Shown here in pieces: positions 7,869 through 16,468 of a stretch of DNA of 51,485 nt. This DNA is from Chloroflexota bacterium (GTDB taxonomy: Bacteria > Chloroflexota > Limnocylindria > Limnocylindrales > CSP1-4). The stretch's first letter is position 1. Every line of letters starts with the position of its first letter. The stretch is from contig PNAP01000086.1 in assembly GCA_003169735.1 (NCBI GenBank), positions 1 to 51,485 of the forward strand. The letters run 5' to 3'. The notes under the pieces were generated by a model that was given only the letters and a program-made list of their open reading frames with translations, was not told the origin of the DNA and made no database searches. Position numbers and translations under genes: made by a program.

Positions 7869-9368
7869 TCACGGGCTGACCGGGGCCGTTCCCGAGGCAC
7901 CGCGACGCCGGATGAGGCTCAGTATCAGCTCCACGTACCGCCGGGCGAACAGCCACGCCAGCGCCGCATCCAGGGCCACGAAGACCAGCCCGGAGGCGAT
8001 CAGCCCGACCCTGCCGCCGAGCGTCGCCGCCACCAGCCACGCGGCCACACCGGCCAAGGCGGCCAGGACGTAGACGCGTCCGAGCTCGAACCAGGGGAAG
8101 GGCGCCACGGCACGCACCGCACGCGCGCTGACGGCCAGCGCGAGGAGCGCCGAGCCGACGAATGCCAGGCCGCCGCCGGCGATCCCGAACAACACGACGA
8201 GCGGCGGGAAGAGCACGACCATCGTGACCGTGCTGGCAAGGGCCAGCCCGAGCGCCGCTCGGGAGCGGCGCTGGCCGAGCACGAGCGATCGAAGCAGTCC
8301 CGTGGGCACCGTGGCGAGCGTCCCGAGACAGACCAGCTGCATCGCCGGCACAGCCGGGATCCATTTGGCTCCGAACACCTCCGGCACGAGGTACGGCGCC
8401 GAGGCGATGAGCCAGACCTGGACGCCCGCCACCACGAGTCCGCCCACCACGACGAGGTCGGACGCCACCTTGGCGATCCGTCGCGCATCGCCCTGGAGGC
8501 GGCTGAAGGCCGGGAACGTGACCCGCGCCAGGATGTCGTCGACCGTCGCCGCTGCCTGGCCGATGTCGAAGCCGAAGCCGATGCGGCCGATGGCGGTCGC
8601 CGGATCGCCCCCCGCGAGCGCTCCGAACACGGGCACGACCGCGTCGCGTGACGAGGCGATGATGTTCGAGGCCTGGTAGGCGGCGCCGAATCCGAGCTGC
8701 CGTCGAGCGATCCCTCGATCGAAGTGGAGTGGCGGGCGGCGACCCCACCGGAGATTGACGAGCACGGCACCAACTGCGGTCTGACCCACGACCGCGATCA
8801 CGAAACTCCAGACCCCGGCGCCCGAGATGGCAAGGCCGATGGACGTGCCGTAGAACGTGAAGTGCTGGATCACCTCGATCGTCGCCAGCGCCCGGAATCG
8901 GAGGTCGCGCGACAGCATCGCAGCCGGCACCGAGCGGAGGATGATGAGCGGGATGATCAGCGCCGTGACCCGCAGCTGCCATTCGAAGTCAGGCCCGAGC
9001 GTCGGGTAGAACGAATGGATGACCGGCGTCAACAGCCAGACGATGGCGAGGCCGGGGACCCAGATGAACTGCTGGCTGACCCACGCGGTGCCGAGTTCCG
9101 ATGGCGTCGGTTCGTGGTGTTGCTGGACGAGGCCGGCGGCCATGCCCGCCTCACCGACCATGACCAGGACCTGCGAGAACAACAGGATCACGGCGAAGAC
9201 ACCGAAATCGGACGGCAGCAGCAGCCGCGCGAGGACGACGGTGCCGACGATGGTCACGCCACGCATCACGATGGTGCGCAGCAGGAGTTGCACGATGGCA
9301 TCGCGGCCGCGCTGGCCGACGTCGATGGGCACCGGGTCGCCGGTCGGCAGCTCCTCGACCTCGATCAC
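7869..9368 (-). CDS. Polysaccharide flippase (Wzx/MOP superfamily)
   Basis: 499 residues with about 12 hydrophobic segments, matching the polysaccharide-exporter branch of the MOP flippases (Wzx, RfbX, MATE-like). The N-terminal LRTIVMRGVTIVGTVVLARLL followed by LPSDFGVFAVILLFSQVL is diagnostic. Such proteins flip undecaprenyl-diphosphate-linked repeat units from the cytoplasmic to the outer face of the inner membrane. The start is GTG 9368, in a GTGA overlap with the stop of a 20-codon leader frame. The 50-residue frame upstream of GTG 9368 is open and Pro-rich but has no start codon. Its neighbours fit: a polymerase-type protein is divergent at 9469. Transport substrate unknown. Confidence 0.9.
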   Translation of the reverse strand: MIEVEELPTGDPVPIDVGQRGRDAIVQLLLRTIVMRGVTIVGTVVLARLLLPSDFGVFAVILLFSQVLVMVGEAGMAAGLVQQHHEPTPSELGTAWVSQQFIWVPGLAIVWLLTPVIHSFYPTLGPDFEWQLRVTALIIPLIILRSVPAAMLSRDLRFRALATIEVIQHFTFYGTSIGLAISGAGVWSFVIAVVGQTAVGAVLVNLRWGRRPPLHFDRGIARRQLGFGAAYQASNIIASSRDAVVPVFGALAGGDPATAIGRIGFGFDIGQAAATVDDILARVTFPAFSRLQGDARRIAKVASDLVVVGGLVVAGVQVWLIASAPYLVPEVFGAKWIPAVPAMQLVCLGTLATVPTGLLRSLVLGQRRSRAALGLALASTVTMVVLFPPLVVLFGIAGGGLAFVGSALLALAVSARAVRAVAPFPWFELGRVYVLAALAGVAAWLVAATLGGRVGLIASGLVFVALDAALAWLFARRYVELILSLIRRRGASGTAPVSP

Positions 9369-9427
9369 CGCGCGGTCCCAGATGCGTGGCCGCGGGATCG
9401 GCGCGGGCGGGCCGGGGCCGTGATCAC
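9365..9427 (-). CDS. Possible 20-residue leader peptide before the flippase
   Basis: GTG 9427 lies 6 nt after a TATCAT box on the minus strand, so a transcript from that box would start at or next to this codon. The frame runs 20 codons, is Arg/Pro-rich (ITAPARPRRSRGHASGTAR) and ends in a TGA that overlaps the flippase GTG start. This geometry would allow re-initiation at the flippase. It may equally be chance in a GC-rich leader. Confidence 0.25.
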   Translation of the reverse strand: MITAPARPRRSRGHASGTAR

Positions 9428-9433
9428 GCGACG

Positions 9434-9439
9434 ATGATA
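9434..9439 (-). promoter_or_regulatory. -10-like box TATCAT for the flippase transcript
   Basis: TATCAT on the minus strand lies 6 nt before GTG 9427 and about 65 nt before the flippase GTG 9368. It is the only TANNNT hexamer in the divergent gap with the spacing seen at other genes of the window. Confidence 0.35.
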
Positions 9440-9456
9440 CGTGCGGCGCCCGCTGC

Positions 9457-9462
9457 TACCCT
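9457..9462 (+). promoter_or_regulatory. -10-like box TACCCT, leaderless start
   Basis: TACCCT lies 6 nt before GTG 9469, the first codon of the polymerase-type gene, and supports GTG 9469 (or the adjacent GTG 9472) over the later ATG 9478. Confidence 0.4.
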
Positions 9463-9468
9463 GCCGCC

Positions 9469-11040
9469 GTGGTGGCGATGAGCCTCGGTGATCGGGTCCG
9501 GCGCGCGTGGCCGGCGTCGCTCGTGGCGATGGCCGTGGTCGCGACCATCGTGGCGTGGCTGGCATCCGATCGCGGGTTCTCCACGTTCCTCGCCATCGGC
9601 ATCGCCTTCGGCGGCGCCGCCGTGGCCGGCCTGCTGGCCCCGAAATGGCCCGTCGCCGCGTTCGGCGTCCTCTTCGTCCTTGCGTCGCTGACGCGCTTCG
9701 ACGTGGAGCTGCCCATCGGCGCGATGCGCCTCGAGCAACCCGCCATCGCGGTCGTCGTGGCGACACTGTTCGTCTTCCGGGTCAGGATGTCGCTGCCGTC
9801 CATTCGGCCCATCGTGCCCATCTGCGTCGCCGCGGCCGTCTACCTCGCCGCGCTCGCGGCGTCGTCGCTGCTGAACGCCCCCGATCGGGGTGTCAGCCTG
9901 CGCATCGTGGCGTGGACCGGGGTGTCGATGGTCGCCGGAGTCGCGGCCTACCTGCTCACCGCCGGCGCTGCGCTGCGGGCCCGGGCGGTGGAACGACCGA
10001 CGGCATGGATGGTCGGCGCCGGCGCGGCGACGGCACTCGGCGGCATCGCCGCGGCGGTGTTGTTCTACCTCGTCGGACCCTACATCGCGGGCGTCGACGG
10101 TCCGGATTCGATCATCCCACGGGTCCAGCTCTGGGCGTGGGAGGTGAACCTGTATGCCATCTATGTGGCGGCCATCGTGCCGTTGGCACTGGAGGAGTAT
10201 CGGCGCCGACCGAGGCCGCCCATGGCCGCGCTCGTCGCCGCGCTGGTGGCGGGCATGGCGTTGGGCATCACCCGTGGCGCATGGCTCGGACTGGCAGCCG
10301 GCGTAACGCTGTACGCGCTGGTGTTGTTCCGGCAGCGCGTGCCACGCCTCGATCTCGGGCGGGCCGTGGCGGTGACGGTCGGCGGCGCGCTGGTCGGCCT
10401 CGTGCTGGCGTCTGTCCTGCTCGACTCGTCCGTGCAGCTCGACCATCTCATCGCGGCGCTCCCCCCGGTACCGACGGCCACACCCGCGGCATCCGTCTCG
10501 CCGGGATCATCGACGCCGCGGCCGCTGTCGGGATCGCCCACGCCGCGGCCGCTGCCGACGCCGCGGCCGCTGCCGACGCTCCGGCCGGCGGTCGGCTCCA
10601 CCGATTCGACCGTGGCCTTCCGGTTGGACCGCATCAAGCCCGCGCTCGACGACTGGATGACCAGCCCGTTCATCGGGCTCGGCGCCGAGTCGTACGGGCA
10701 GCGCCATGCCGATCCCAGCCAGGGCGGGGCGCCGGACCACATCGCGATCATGGGCCTGGACGTCCTCTATGACTCGGGGCTGGTCGGCGTGGCCGGCCTC
10801 TTGGCCGTGATGCTCCTCGCGGCGCAGGCGTTGTGGCGGTCGGCGCGGCGGGCCGGGTCGACGGGCACGGCGGCGGCCTATCTCGGGGCGCTGACCGTGC
10901 TCGTGGTTGCCTATCAGGCCACCAACGCGCTGCATTTCGCGCTGAATTGGCTGCTCCTCGGAGCGGCGCTCGGGTTCGCCTTCGGCACCGCGCGACGGCA
11001 ACCGAACGAGGACCTTCCGGTGCGAGCGGCCGCGGTCTGA
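9469..11040 (+). CDS. O-antigen polymerase/ligase-type membrane protein (Wzy/WaaL-like)
   Basis: 523 residues and about 11 hydrophobic helices, with a large extracytoplasmic region between residues 325 and 400 near the C-terminus, the layout of O-antigen ligases and polymerases. The segment SPFIGLGAESYGQRHAD followed by HIAIMGLDVLYDSGLVGV corresponds to the conserved G-x-G-x-x and (H)N-x-x-L-x-x-x-x-E/D-x-G region of this family. The loop contains a low-complexity run built on TPRPLP (DNA repeat at 10513-10586). It would join flipped repeat units into a chain or attach glycan to an acceptor outside the membrane. It is divergent from the flippase and followed 5 nt later by a GT4 gene. Polymerase versus ligase cannot be told from sequence. 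Confidence 0.75.
   Translation: MVAMSLGDRVRRAWPASLVAMAVVATIVAWLASDRGFSTFLAIGIAFGGAAVAGLLAPKWPVAAFGVLFVLASLTRFDVELPIGAMRLEQPAIAVVVATLFVFRVRMSLPSIRPIVPICVAAAVYLAALAASSLLNAPDRGVSLRIVAWTGVSMVAGVAAYLLTAGAALRARAVERPTAWMVGAGAATALGGIAAAVLFYLVGPYIAGVDGPDSIIPRVQLWAWEVNLYAIYVAAIVPLALEEYRRRPRPPMAALVAALVAGMALGITRGAWLGLAAGVTLYALVLFRQRVPRLDLGRAVAVTVGGALVGLVLASVLLDSSVQLDHLIAALPPVPTATPAASVSPGSSTPRPLSGSPTPRPLPTPRPLPTLRPAVGSTDSTVAFRLDRIKPALDDWMTSPFIGLGAESYGQRHADPSQGGAPDHIAIMGLDVLYDSGLVGVAGLLAVMLLAAQALWRSARRAGSTGTAAAYLGALTVLVVAYQATNALHFALNWLLLGAALGFAFGTARRQPNEDLPVRAAAV
10513..10586 (+). repeat. In-frame repeat encoding TPRPLP in the polymerase loop
   Basis: Three copies of acgccgcggccgctg start at 10513, 10540 and 10558, and a degenerate fourth starts near 10576. 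They encode Thr-Pro-Arg-Pro-Leu units in the predicted outer loop. The spacing is irregular (27 and 18 nt) but in frame, so slippage would change loop length without breaking the gene. Confidence 0.7.
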
Positions 11041-11045
11041 GCCGG

Positions 11046-12116
11046 ATGCGCCTCAGCTACGACCTGTCCATCCTTCGACATCCGACAGCCGGGACGACTC
11101 GATACGCCGTGGAGCTGTTGCGCGCGATGCAGGCCCAGGTCGGCGCCGACGAGATCGCCACGACCGATGGCTGGCCACGCCTGGCGCGCGGGAGCCGCGC
11201 GCGTCGGGGGCTCAATCTCGCGTCGGACCTCGGCTGGCTGACGCTCGGCGCGGCGGCGGTGGTGGCTCGTCAGAAGAGCGACGCGTGGTTCTCGCCCGCC
11301 AACGTCCTCCCCTTCGCCCTGCCGCGGCCGAAGATCGTGACCATCCTTGACGCGAACGTCGTGGCGGTGGGCGACGACTACGATCGAGCGTATGCGGCGT
11401 ACGCGAGGTGGATGTTTCGCGCGGCGGGCCAGCGAGCGGATGCCATCCTGGCGCTGTCGGAAGACGCTCGGCAGCGCCTCGTCGCCGACCTCCAGGTCCC
11501 GGCGGAGCGGATCGTGGTGACCTACCCGGGTCTCGATCATGCGCTGCGTGTGGCGCCGGGTGACAGACCACCGGGCCTGCCGGCGGCGTATGCCCTGTTC
11601 GTCGGCCAGACCGAACCGCACAAGAACGTCGGCCGACTCGTCGAGGCCTGGTCGCTCGGCGTCCCGGCAGGCGTCGCCCTCGTCATCGCCGGTCCGCCCG
11701 GCCGAGACGAGCCCAGGATCGCCGGACTGATCGACGCCTCGCCGGCTCGAACCAGCATCTGGCGGCTCGGTCGCGTGCCGGAGCAGACGCTGGCCCGCCT
11801 CTACACGGACGCGACCTGTTTCGTGTTCCCGTCGCTGGCCGAAGGCTTCGGACTGCCGCCGCTCGAAGCGATGGCGCGTGGCGTCCCGACGGCGGTCGCC
11901 GACGCGGGAGCGCTGCCGGAGGTCACGGCCGGAGGCGCCATCGTCTTCGACCCATCCTCGCCCGAGGCCATCGCCGCCGCCGTCACCCGCCTCGTGGAGG
12001 ACAGTTCGCTCCGGGCTCGTCTCGCGGTCGATGGCCCGGCGATCACCCGCCGCTATCAGTGGGCAGACACCGCTCGGGCATCCTGGCGGGTCATCCGGGC
12101 GGTCGCCCGTGCCTGA
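11046..12116 (+). CDS. GT4 family glycosyltransferase
   Basis: 356 residues with a GT-B fold. The C-terminal donor domain shows LFVGQTEPHKNVGRLVEAW and the strong FPSLAEGFGLPPLEAMARG motif (E-x7-E of GT4 retaining enzymes). The N-terminal MRLSYDLSILRHPTAGTTRY is the acceptor domain. It would transfer a sugar, often mannose or another hexose, from a nucleotide donor to the growing lipid-linked glycan in the cytoplasm. ATG 11046 is chosen because the fold begins there; the longer frame upstream runs inside the polymerase gene. The stop overlaps the GTG start of the following methyltransferase, so the three genes 9469-12783 form an operon. Confidence 0.9.
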   Translation: MRLSYDLSILRHPTAGTTRYAVELLRAMQAQVGADEIATTDGWPRLARGSRARRGLNLASDLGWLTLGAAAVVARQKSDAWFSPANVLPFALPRPKIVTILDANVVAVGDDYDRAYAAYARWMFRAAGQRADAILALSEDARQRLVADLQVPAERIVVTYPGLDHALRVAPGDRPPGLPAAYALFVGQTEPHKNVGRLVEAWSLGVPAGVALVIAGPPGRDEPRIAGLIDASPARTSIWRLGRVPEQTLARLYTDATCFVFPSLAEGFGLPPLEAMARGVPTAVADAGALPEVTAGGAIVFDPSSPEAIAAAVTRLVEDSSLRARLAVDGPAITRRYQWADTARASWRVIRAVARA

Positions 12117-12783
12117 ACCGCCGGGTCGGGCAGCTCGCCCGTCGGGACGATCGTGGCGCTGGACGACGCGCTTCACCAGCCGCTCTCGATCCGAGCGGGC
12201 GCGGCTCTTCATGACCACCATGGCGCCGATCGCGCAGGACCGCGTCCTGGATGTCGGCGTTGACGACGGCGACTGGCGCGCCAGCAACTTCCTCGAAGCC
12301 ACGTATCCATGGCCCGACCGGATCACTGCCGTCGCGCCATCGGCGATGCCCGGCTTCCAGGCGCGCTTCCCGGCGGTGAGTTTCGTGGTCGGCGACGGCC
12401 GCGCGCTGCCGTTCGCGGACCGGTCCTTCGAGATCGGCTTCTCCAACGCGGTGATCGAGCACGTCGGCGGCCGCGAGGATCAGCGTCGCCTTGTCGCCGA
12501 GATGCTCCGCACCTGCCGCCGCGTCTTCATCTGCACGCCCAACGCCGGGTTCCCGATCGACCCGCACACGCTGCTGCCGTTCGTCCATTGGCTGCCGCGC
12601 GGCCTGCGCCATCCGATCCTCAGGGCCACCGGCAACGGTCGATGGGCGAGCGTTTCGACGCTGGAGCCGCTGACGGCCGGCCATCTGCTGGCGCTCTTCC
12701 CGGCCGCGAGCCGACCCCGGCTCATCCGTCAGCGCGCGGCGGGCCTCGCGACCGTGCTCATCGTGGTGGCGGGCTTACCCTGA
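12109..12783 (+). CDS. Class I SAM-dependent methyltransferase (type 11-like)
   Basis: 224 residues from GTG 12109, which overlaps the GT4 stop by 8 nt. VLDVGVDDGDW is motif I with Asp replacing the usual Gly-rich loop residues, VVGDGRALPFADRSFEIGF covers motif II, and SNAVIEHVGG is the usual post-motif. The first 30 residues are basic. It probably methylates a sugar in the glycan or a lipid-linked intermediate, in keeping with its place after a GT4. Motif I is weaker than in typical members (GVDDG instead of G-x-G-x-G), so activity should not be taken for granted. The last 55 nt overlap the convergent EAL gene. Confidence 0.75.
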   Translation: MPEPPGRAARPSGRSWRWTTRFTSRSRSERARLFMTTMAPIAQDRVLDVGVDDGDWRASNFLEATYPWPDRITAVAPSAMPGFQARFPAVSFVVGDGRALPFADRSFEIGFSNAVIEHVGGREDQRRLVAEMLRTCRRVFICTPNAGFPIDPHTLLPFVHWLPRGLRHPILRATGNGRWASVSTLEPLTAGHLLALFPAASRPRLIRQRAAGLATVLIVVAGLP

Positions 12784-15200
12784 CCGAAGCGGCGGCCGCT
12801 GACTGCTCGCGTGCCCGGGAGCGGTTCGGGCCGACCGAGCAGGAAGCCCTGACCGATGTGCACGCCGAGTTCGCTGAGCGTCTCGAGCTCCGCCACGTCC
12901 TCGATGCCCTCGGCGATGACCTCGCAGCCGACCCGCCCTGCGAAGTGGCTCAGGCCCGCGATCATCGCCTGGCGTGACAACTCGCGGTCCACGTGGCGGA
13001 CGAGACTGATGTCGAGCTTCAGGAAACGCGGCGTGAGTTCGGTCAGGTGGCGAAGGCTGGCGAAGCCGGCCCCGGCGTCATCGACGGCCAGGCTGACCAG
13101 CGGGCCGAACCCGGCCACGGCATCTCGCACGCCCTGATAGTCGTCGATGGCAGCGTGCTCCGTGACCTCGATGACGATGCGGCGGGAACGGCCGGTGATG
13201 AGCTCGGCGAGTGCCGGCGAGTGCTGGATCACATCGGGCGACGCGTTCAGGTTCAGCCACAGGTCCGGCGAGAGCGATGCCGCCGCGTCCAGCGCTGCGG
13301 AGAGGCACGCCACCTCGAGTTCTGCGCCGAGTCCGACGGTGTGCGCATCGGCGATCATGCGGTCGGGCGGCGTGCCGTCCGCGAATCGGGTCAGCGCCTC
13401 GTAGCCCACCCGTTCCCCGCCCTGAAGCGTCACGATGGGCTGGAAGACGGGGTGGTAGCCGTGTTCGGTCAGAACGCGCTGGATGCGCGCCCGGAGCTGC
13501 GTATCCCGGCGACCTCCCTCGAGCTGGCCGATGACCAGCGCGCCAGCGGCGACGGCGAACTCACCGACCGCCGGCAGGTGGTCGATGAGATGCCGGGCAT
13601 AGTCTTCATCGAGCGTTCCGGCGGCCACCAATCCGAGCAGGCGGTCGGCATCCCGGATGGGCGCATAGGCCATCGCCTGGATGCCGACATCGGACATCGC
13701 CTTGCCATAGGCGCCGTCGACGGTTCGGAGGTGCCAGTCCTGCGCCCACGGTCCCTGGGTTGCTCGCTCGTACAGGTAGGCGGCCCGCCCTGCGGGGAGC
13801 GGACGGCCCGGCACCATCGGCAGCCCGGCCGGTCCCCGCGCGGCGATGGTCACCGCGCGCCTGGGACCCTCGAAACTGACCAGCGTCGCGACGTCGATGC
13901 CGGGCAGGCCGAGCAACGCGTCGCAGATATCGGCCGCCGTCTCTGCGGCGTTCGGGCCGCGCTTCAGACGGGATAGGGCGGCAGCCACCCCGGCGCGTTC
14001 GCGGAACTCGCGGGCCAAGCTGGCTTCGGCGGCTCGCAGAGCGGTGACGTCGCGCTTGACCGCCACGTATCCGGTCACCTCGCCACCGGGCGCGCGGAGC
14101 GGCGAGATGGTCGCCTCCTCTTCGTACAGCGCGCCGTCCTTGCGCCGGTTGACGAGCGTGCCGCTCCAACTCTGGCCGCGCACGAGGCGCCGCCACAGCG
14201 CCCGATAGAACGCCGCCGACTGCCGACCGCTCTTGAGGATGCGCGGGTTCTGGCCCACTGCCTCGTCGCGTCGAAAGCCGGACGCTCGCTCGAACGCCGG
14301 GTTGACATATTGGATCGTGCCGGTCAGGTCGACGATCATCACCGAATCGGAGGTCTGTTCGACGGCCGTGGCGAGTTGTCGATCCTCGGTCTCGAGCCGG
14401 CGAAGCTTGGTGACGTCGGTGAAGAACGCGACGTTGCAGGCCGACCCATCGACCATCGCCCGGTTCGAGCGGATGTCGGCCAGCAGGACGGTACCGTCCT
14501 TGCGCACGCAGCGCACCGAATCGGATTCCCTCAGGCGACCGTCCTCGACCGTTTCGAAGCGACCGAGGACATCGGCAAGGTCACTCGCCAGATGGATATC
14601 GCGGACCGTCAAGGCGAGCAGCTCGTCGCGCTCATAGCCGAGCATCGCGCACGCCGCCGGGTTGACCCACCGGAACCGTCCCGTGTCGAGGTCGGCGATG
14701 AGGATGGCTTCGGCCGTGCCCTCGAAGATGGCTGCATACCGGAGTTCGGACCGGATGAGCGCCTCCTGGGCGGCTCGCTGATCAGTGATGTCGGCGATGG
14801 TGCCGAGCATGCGCACGGGGCGGCCCGTGTCATCCAGGTCGAGGACGCCGCGACCGTGGACCCAGCGTTCCTCGCCAGTGTCGGCGCGCGCGATGCGGTA
14901 CTCCCGATCGAACGCCTGGACGCGCCCCACGACCTCCTCGGCGAAGTAGGCGACCATCATCTCGCGGTCAGCGGGATGGATGAGCGAAGCCCAGCCGTCG
15001 ACCGAACGGTCGAAGCCCGCGTCGATACCGAAGATGGTGTCGAGGACCTTGGAGCTGGTCCAGCTCCCAGCCACCAGATCGACCGAGTACGAACCGACCC
15101 GCGAGACCGACTCGACCTGGTCGAGCAGGCGATCGGACGACGGCCGGCGCGCAGGTCGACGCACGACGTGGGGGCCGGCACTAGCCGCAGGATGCGCCAT
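12729..15200 (-). CDS. Multi-PAS / EAL cyclic-di-GMP phosphodiesterase
   Basis: 823 residues, cytoplasmic with no membrane helix. Three PAS/PAC modules occupy about residues 20-390 (for example GRFRWVNPAACAMLGYERDE and IQYVNPAFERASGFRRDEAV). A GAF-like region lies at about 400-560 and an EAL domain at about 565-800. The EAL catalytic set looks intact: YEALTRF, LNLNASP, IVIEVTEHAAI, VDDAGAGFASL (loop 6, DDFG-like), KLDISLV, AEGIE and the final GQGFLLGRP. There is no GGDEF domain, so the predicted role is hydrolysis of c-di-GMP under PAS/GAF control, possibly tuning exopolysaccharide output. ATG 15200 is preferred because GAGGGT lies 5 nt upstream; an in-frame TTG at 15254 would add 18 residues. 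The 3' end overlaps the convergent methyltransferase gene. Confidence 0.9.
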   Translation of the reverse strand: MAHPAASAGPHVVRRPARRPSSDRLLDQVESVSRVGSYSVDLVAGSWTSSKVLDTIFGIDAGFDRSVDGWASLIHPADREMMVAYFAEEVVGRVQAFDREYRIARADTGEERWVHGRGVLDLDDTGRPVRMLGTIADITDQRAAQEALIRSELRYAAIFEGTAEAILIADLDTGRFRWVNPAACAMLGYERDELLALTVRDIHLASDLADVLGRFETVEDGRLRESDSVRCVRKDGTVLLADIRSNRAMVDGSACNVAFFTDVTKLRRLETEDRQLATAVEQTSDSVMIVDLTGTIQYVNPAFERASGFRRDEAVGQNPRILKSGRQSAAFYRALWRRLVRGQSWSGTLVNRRKDGALYEEEATISPLRAPGGEVTGYVAVKRDVTALRAAEASLAREFRERAGVAAALSRLKRGPNAAETAADICDALLGLPGIDVATLVSFEGPRRAVTIAARGPAGLPMVPGRPLPAGRAAYLYERATQGPWAQDWHLRTVDGAYGKAMSDVGIQAMAYAPIRDADRLLGLVAAGTLDEDYARHLIDHLPAVGEFAVAAGALVIGQLEGGRRDTQLRARIQRVLTEHGYHPVFQPIVTLQGGERVGYEALTRFADGTPPDRMIADAHTVGLGAELEVACLSAALDAAASLSPDLWLNLNASPDVIQHSPALAELITGRSRRIVIEVTEHAAIDDYQGVRDAVAGFGPLVSLAVDDAGAGFASLRHLTELTPRFLKLDISLVRHVDRELSRQAMIAGLSHFAGRVGCEVIAEGIEDVAELETLSELGVHIGQGFLLGRPEPLPGTRAVSGRRFGQGKPATTMSTVARPAAR

Positions 15201-15323
15201 GGCGACCCTCGCTTCCTTCCTCGGAGGCGCGACCGTCCGGTGCGCATCGACCAAGATGTTCTGATGAGTGCATGAGCGTAGCAGTCGACCGGAACGAGTC
15301 TATCGCTGGAATCACCCGTACGT

Positions 15324-15344
15324 CCTGTAGGTTCTCCCTACAGG
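15324..15344. other. Stem-loop over the histidine kinase stop codon
   Basis: Perfect 8-bp arms cctgtagg/cctacagg with a 5-nt loop (ttctc). The right arm contains the TAG stop of the histidine kinase on the minus strand. There is no T-run on either side, so it is not a standard intrinsic terminator. It lies in the 137-nt gap before the EAL gene and could be an operator or an RNA processing site. Confidence 0.35.
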
Positions 15345-16468
15345 TCCGCCGATCGGACGTCGGTCGGGCGAGGGATGACGGCGCGGAAGACCGTCCCGTG
15401 GCTGTCTGAAGCGACCGAGATCGAGCCACCGTGGGCCTCCATCAGCCCGCGGGCGATGGCGAGACCGAGCCCGGAGCCGCGTGACCCGGCGCCCTTGACG
15501 AAGCGATCGAACACGTGCGGCAGGAGCGCCGCATCGATGCCCGGTCCCGTGTCACGGACGGTGAGCGTGACCGCGGCCGGCGTGCTCGATCCACCGATGG
15601 CGACCGTGCCCCCTCGCGGCGTGTGTCGCAGCGCGTTGGCGACGAGGTTCGAGAGGACCTCGCGGATGCGCACGGGGTCGATGTCCAGGATGGGCAGGTC
15701 GCCCTCGACCTCGGTGGTCAGCTGGATGCCGCCGGCTTCGGCGGTCGTGGTGAAGGCGCGGATGACCTCGCCGATCAGTACGTCCGGATCGGTCGGTTCG
15801 GGGTGGAGCGTCAGCGTCCCGGCCTCGGACAGGGCAACGGTCCGGAGGTCGTCGATGAGCCGCTCCATGACTCGCGTCTCGTCGAGGATCGGCGCGAGAT
15901 GCGCCTCGTCGGCCGCGTAGACGCCGTCGATGATGGCCTCGAGATTGCCCTTGATGACGGAGAGCGGCGTGCGCAGTTCGTGGCTGACGTCGGCGAGCAG
16001 GGTCCGGCGCTGCAGCTCGTCGGCCTCGAGTCGCGCGACCATCGTGTCGAAGCCGCGGCCGAGTTCCTGGACGGGCGCCATCCGAGAGCGGGTCTGCCCG
16101 AGCCGAGCGGTGTAATCGCCGTCCTGGACGCGTCGCGTGGCGGTCAGCAGCCGATCCAGGTCGGCGGCGGCGCGAAAGAGTCCGCGCATCAGCGTTGTGA
16201 CGATGCCGATGACCGTCAGCAGCACGATGACGACGGGGATCGGTCCCAGGCGGGAAAGCAACGTGGCGGTCGCGGCCACGACCGATGCCACGACCACGAG
16301 AACGATCAGGAAGAAGACCAATGAGAAACGGCGGCGGCCTCGGGCCGGGCCGGCTGGACCACCGGGCCGCTGCCCATGTCGAGCTCGGCGGCGCATCTCG
16401 CGACCGTAAGGCCGGCTCGGCCATTGCGGACCGCCGTCGCTGCGCGTCGATCGGCCGGGTCCGCTCAC
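15338..16468 (-). CDS. Membrane sensor histidine kinase
   Basis: 376 residues. An Arg-rich N-terminus of about 45 residues precedes two closely spaced membrane helices (FSLVFFLIVLVVVASVV and VVIVLLTVIGIVTTLM), so the extracytoplasmic part is minimal. HAMP follows (LLTATRRVQDGDYTARL), then the H-box ADVSHELRTPLSVIKGN, the N-box LSNLVANALRHTPRGG, and G-boxes DTGPGID and GSGLGLAIARG. All elements for autophosphorylation and phosphotransfer are present. With almost no sensor loop it probably senses a membrane or envelope state, or uses a partner. The start is GTG 16468, in a GTGA overlap with the response-regulator stop, so the pair is co-translated. Confidence 0.92.
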   Translation of the reverse strand: MSGPGRSTRSDGGPQWPSRPYGREMRRRARHGQRPGGPAGPARGRRRFSLVFFLIVLVVVASVVAATATLLSRLGPIPVVIVLLTVIGIVTTLMRGLFRAAADLDRLLTATRRVQDGDYTARLGQTRSRMAPVQELGRGFDTMVARLEADELQRRTLLADVSHELRTPLSVIKGNLEAIIDGVYAADEAHLAPILDETRVMERLIDDLRTVALSEAGTLTLHPEPTDPDVLIGEVIRAFTTTAEAGGIQLTTEVEGDLPILDIDPVRIREVLSNLVANALRHTPRGGTVAIGGSSTPAAVTLTVRDTGPGIDAALLPHVFDRFVKGAGSRGSGLGLAIARGLMEAHGGSISVASDSHGTVFRAVIPRPTDVRSADL

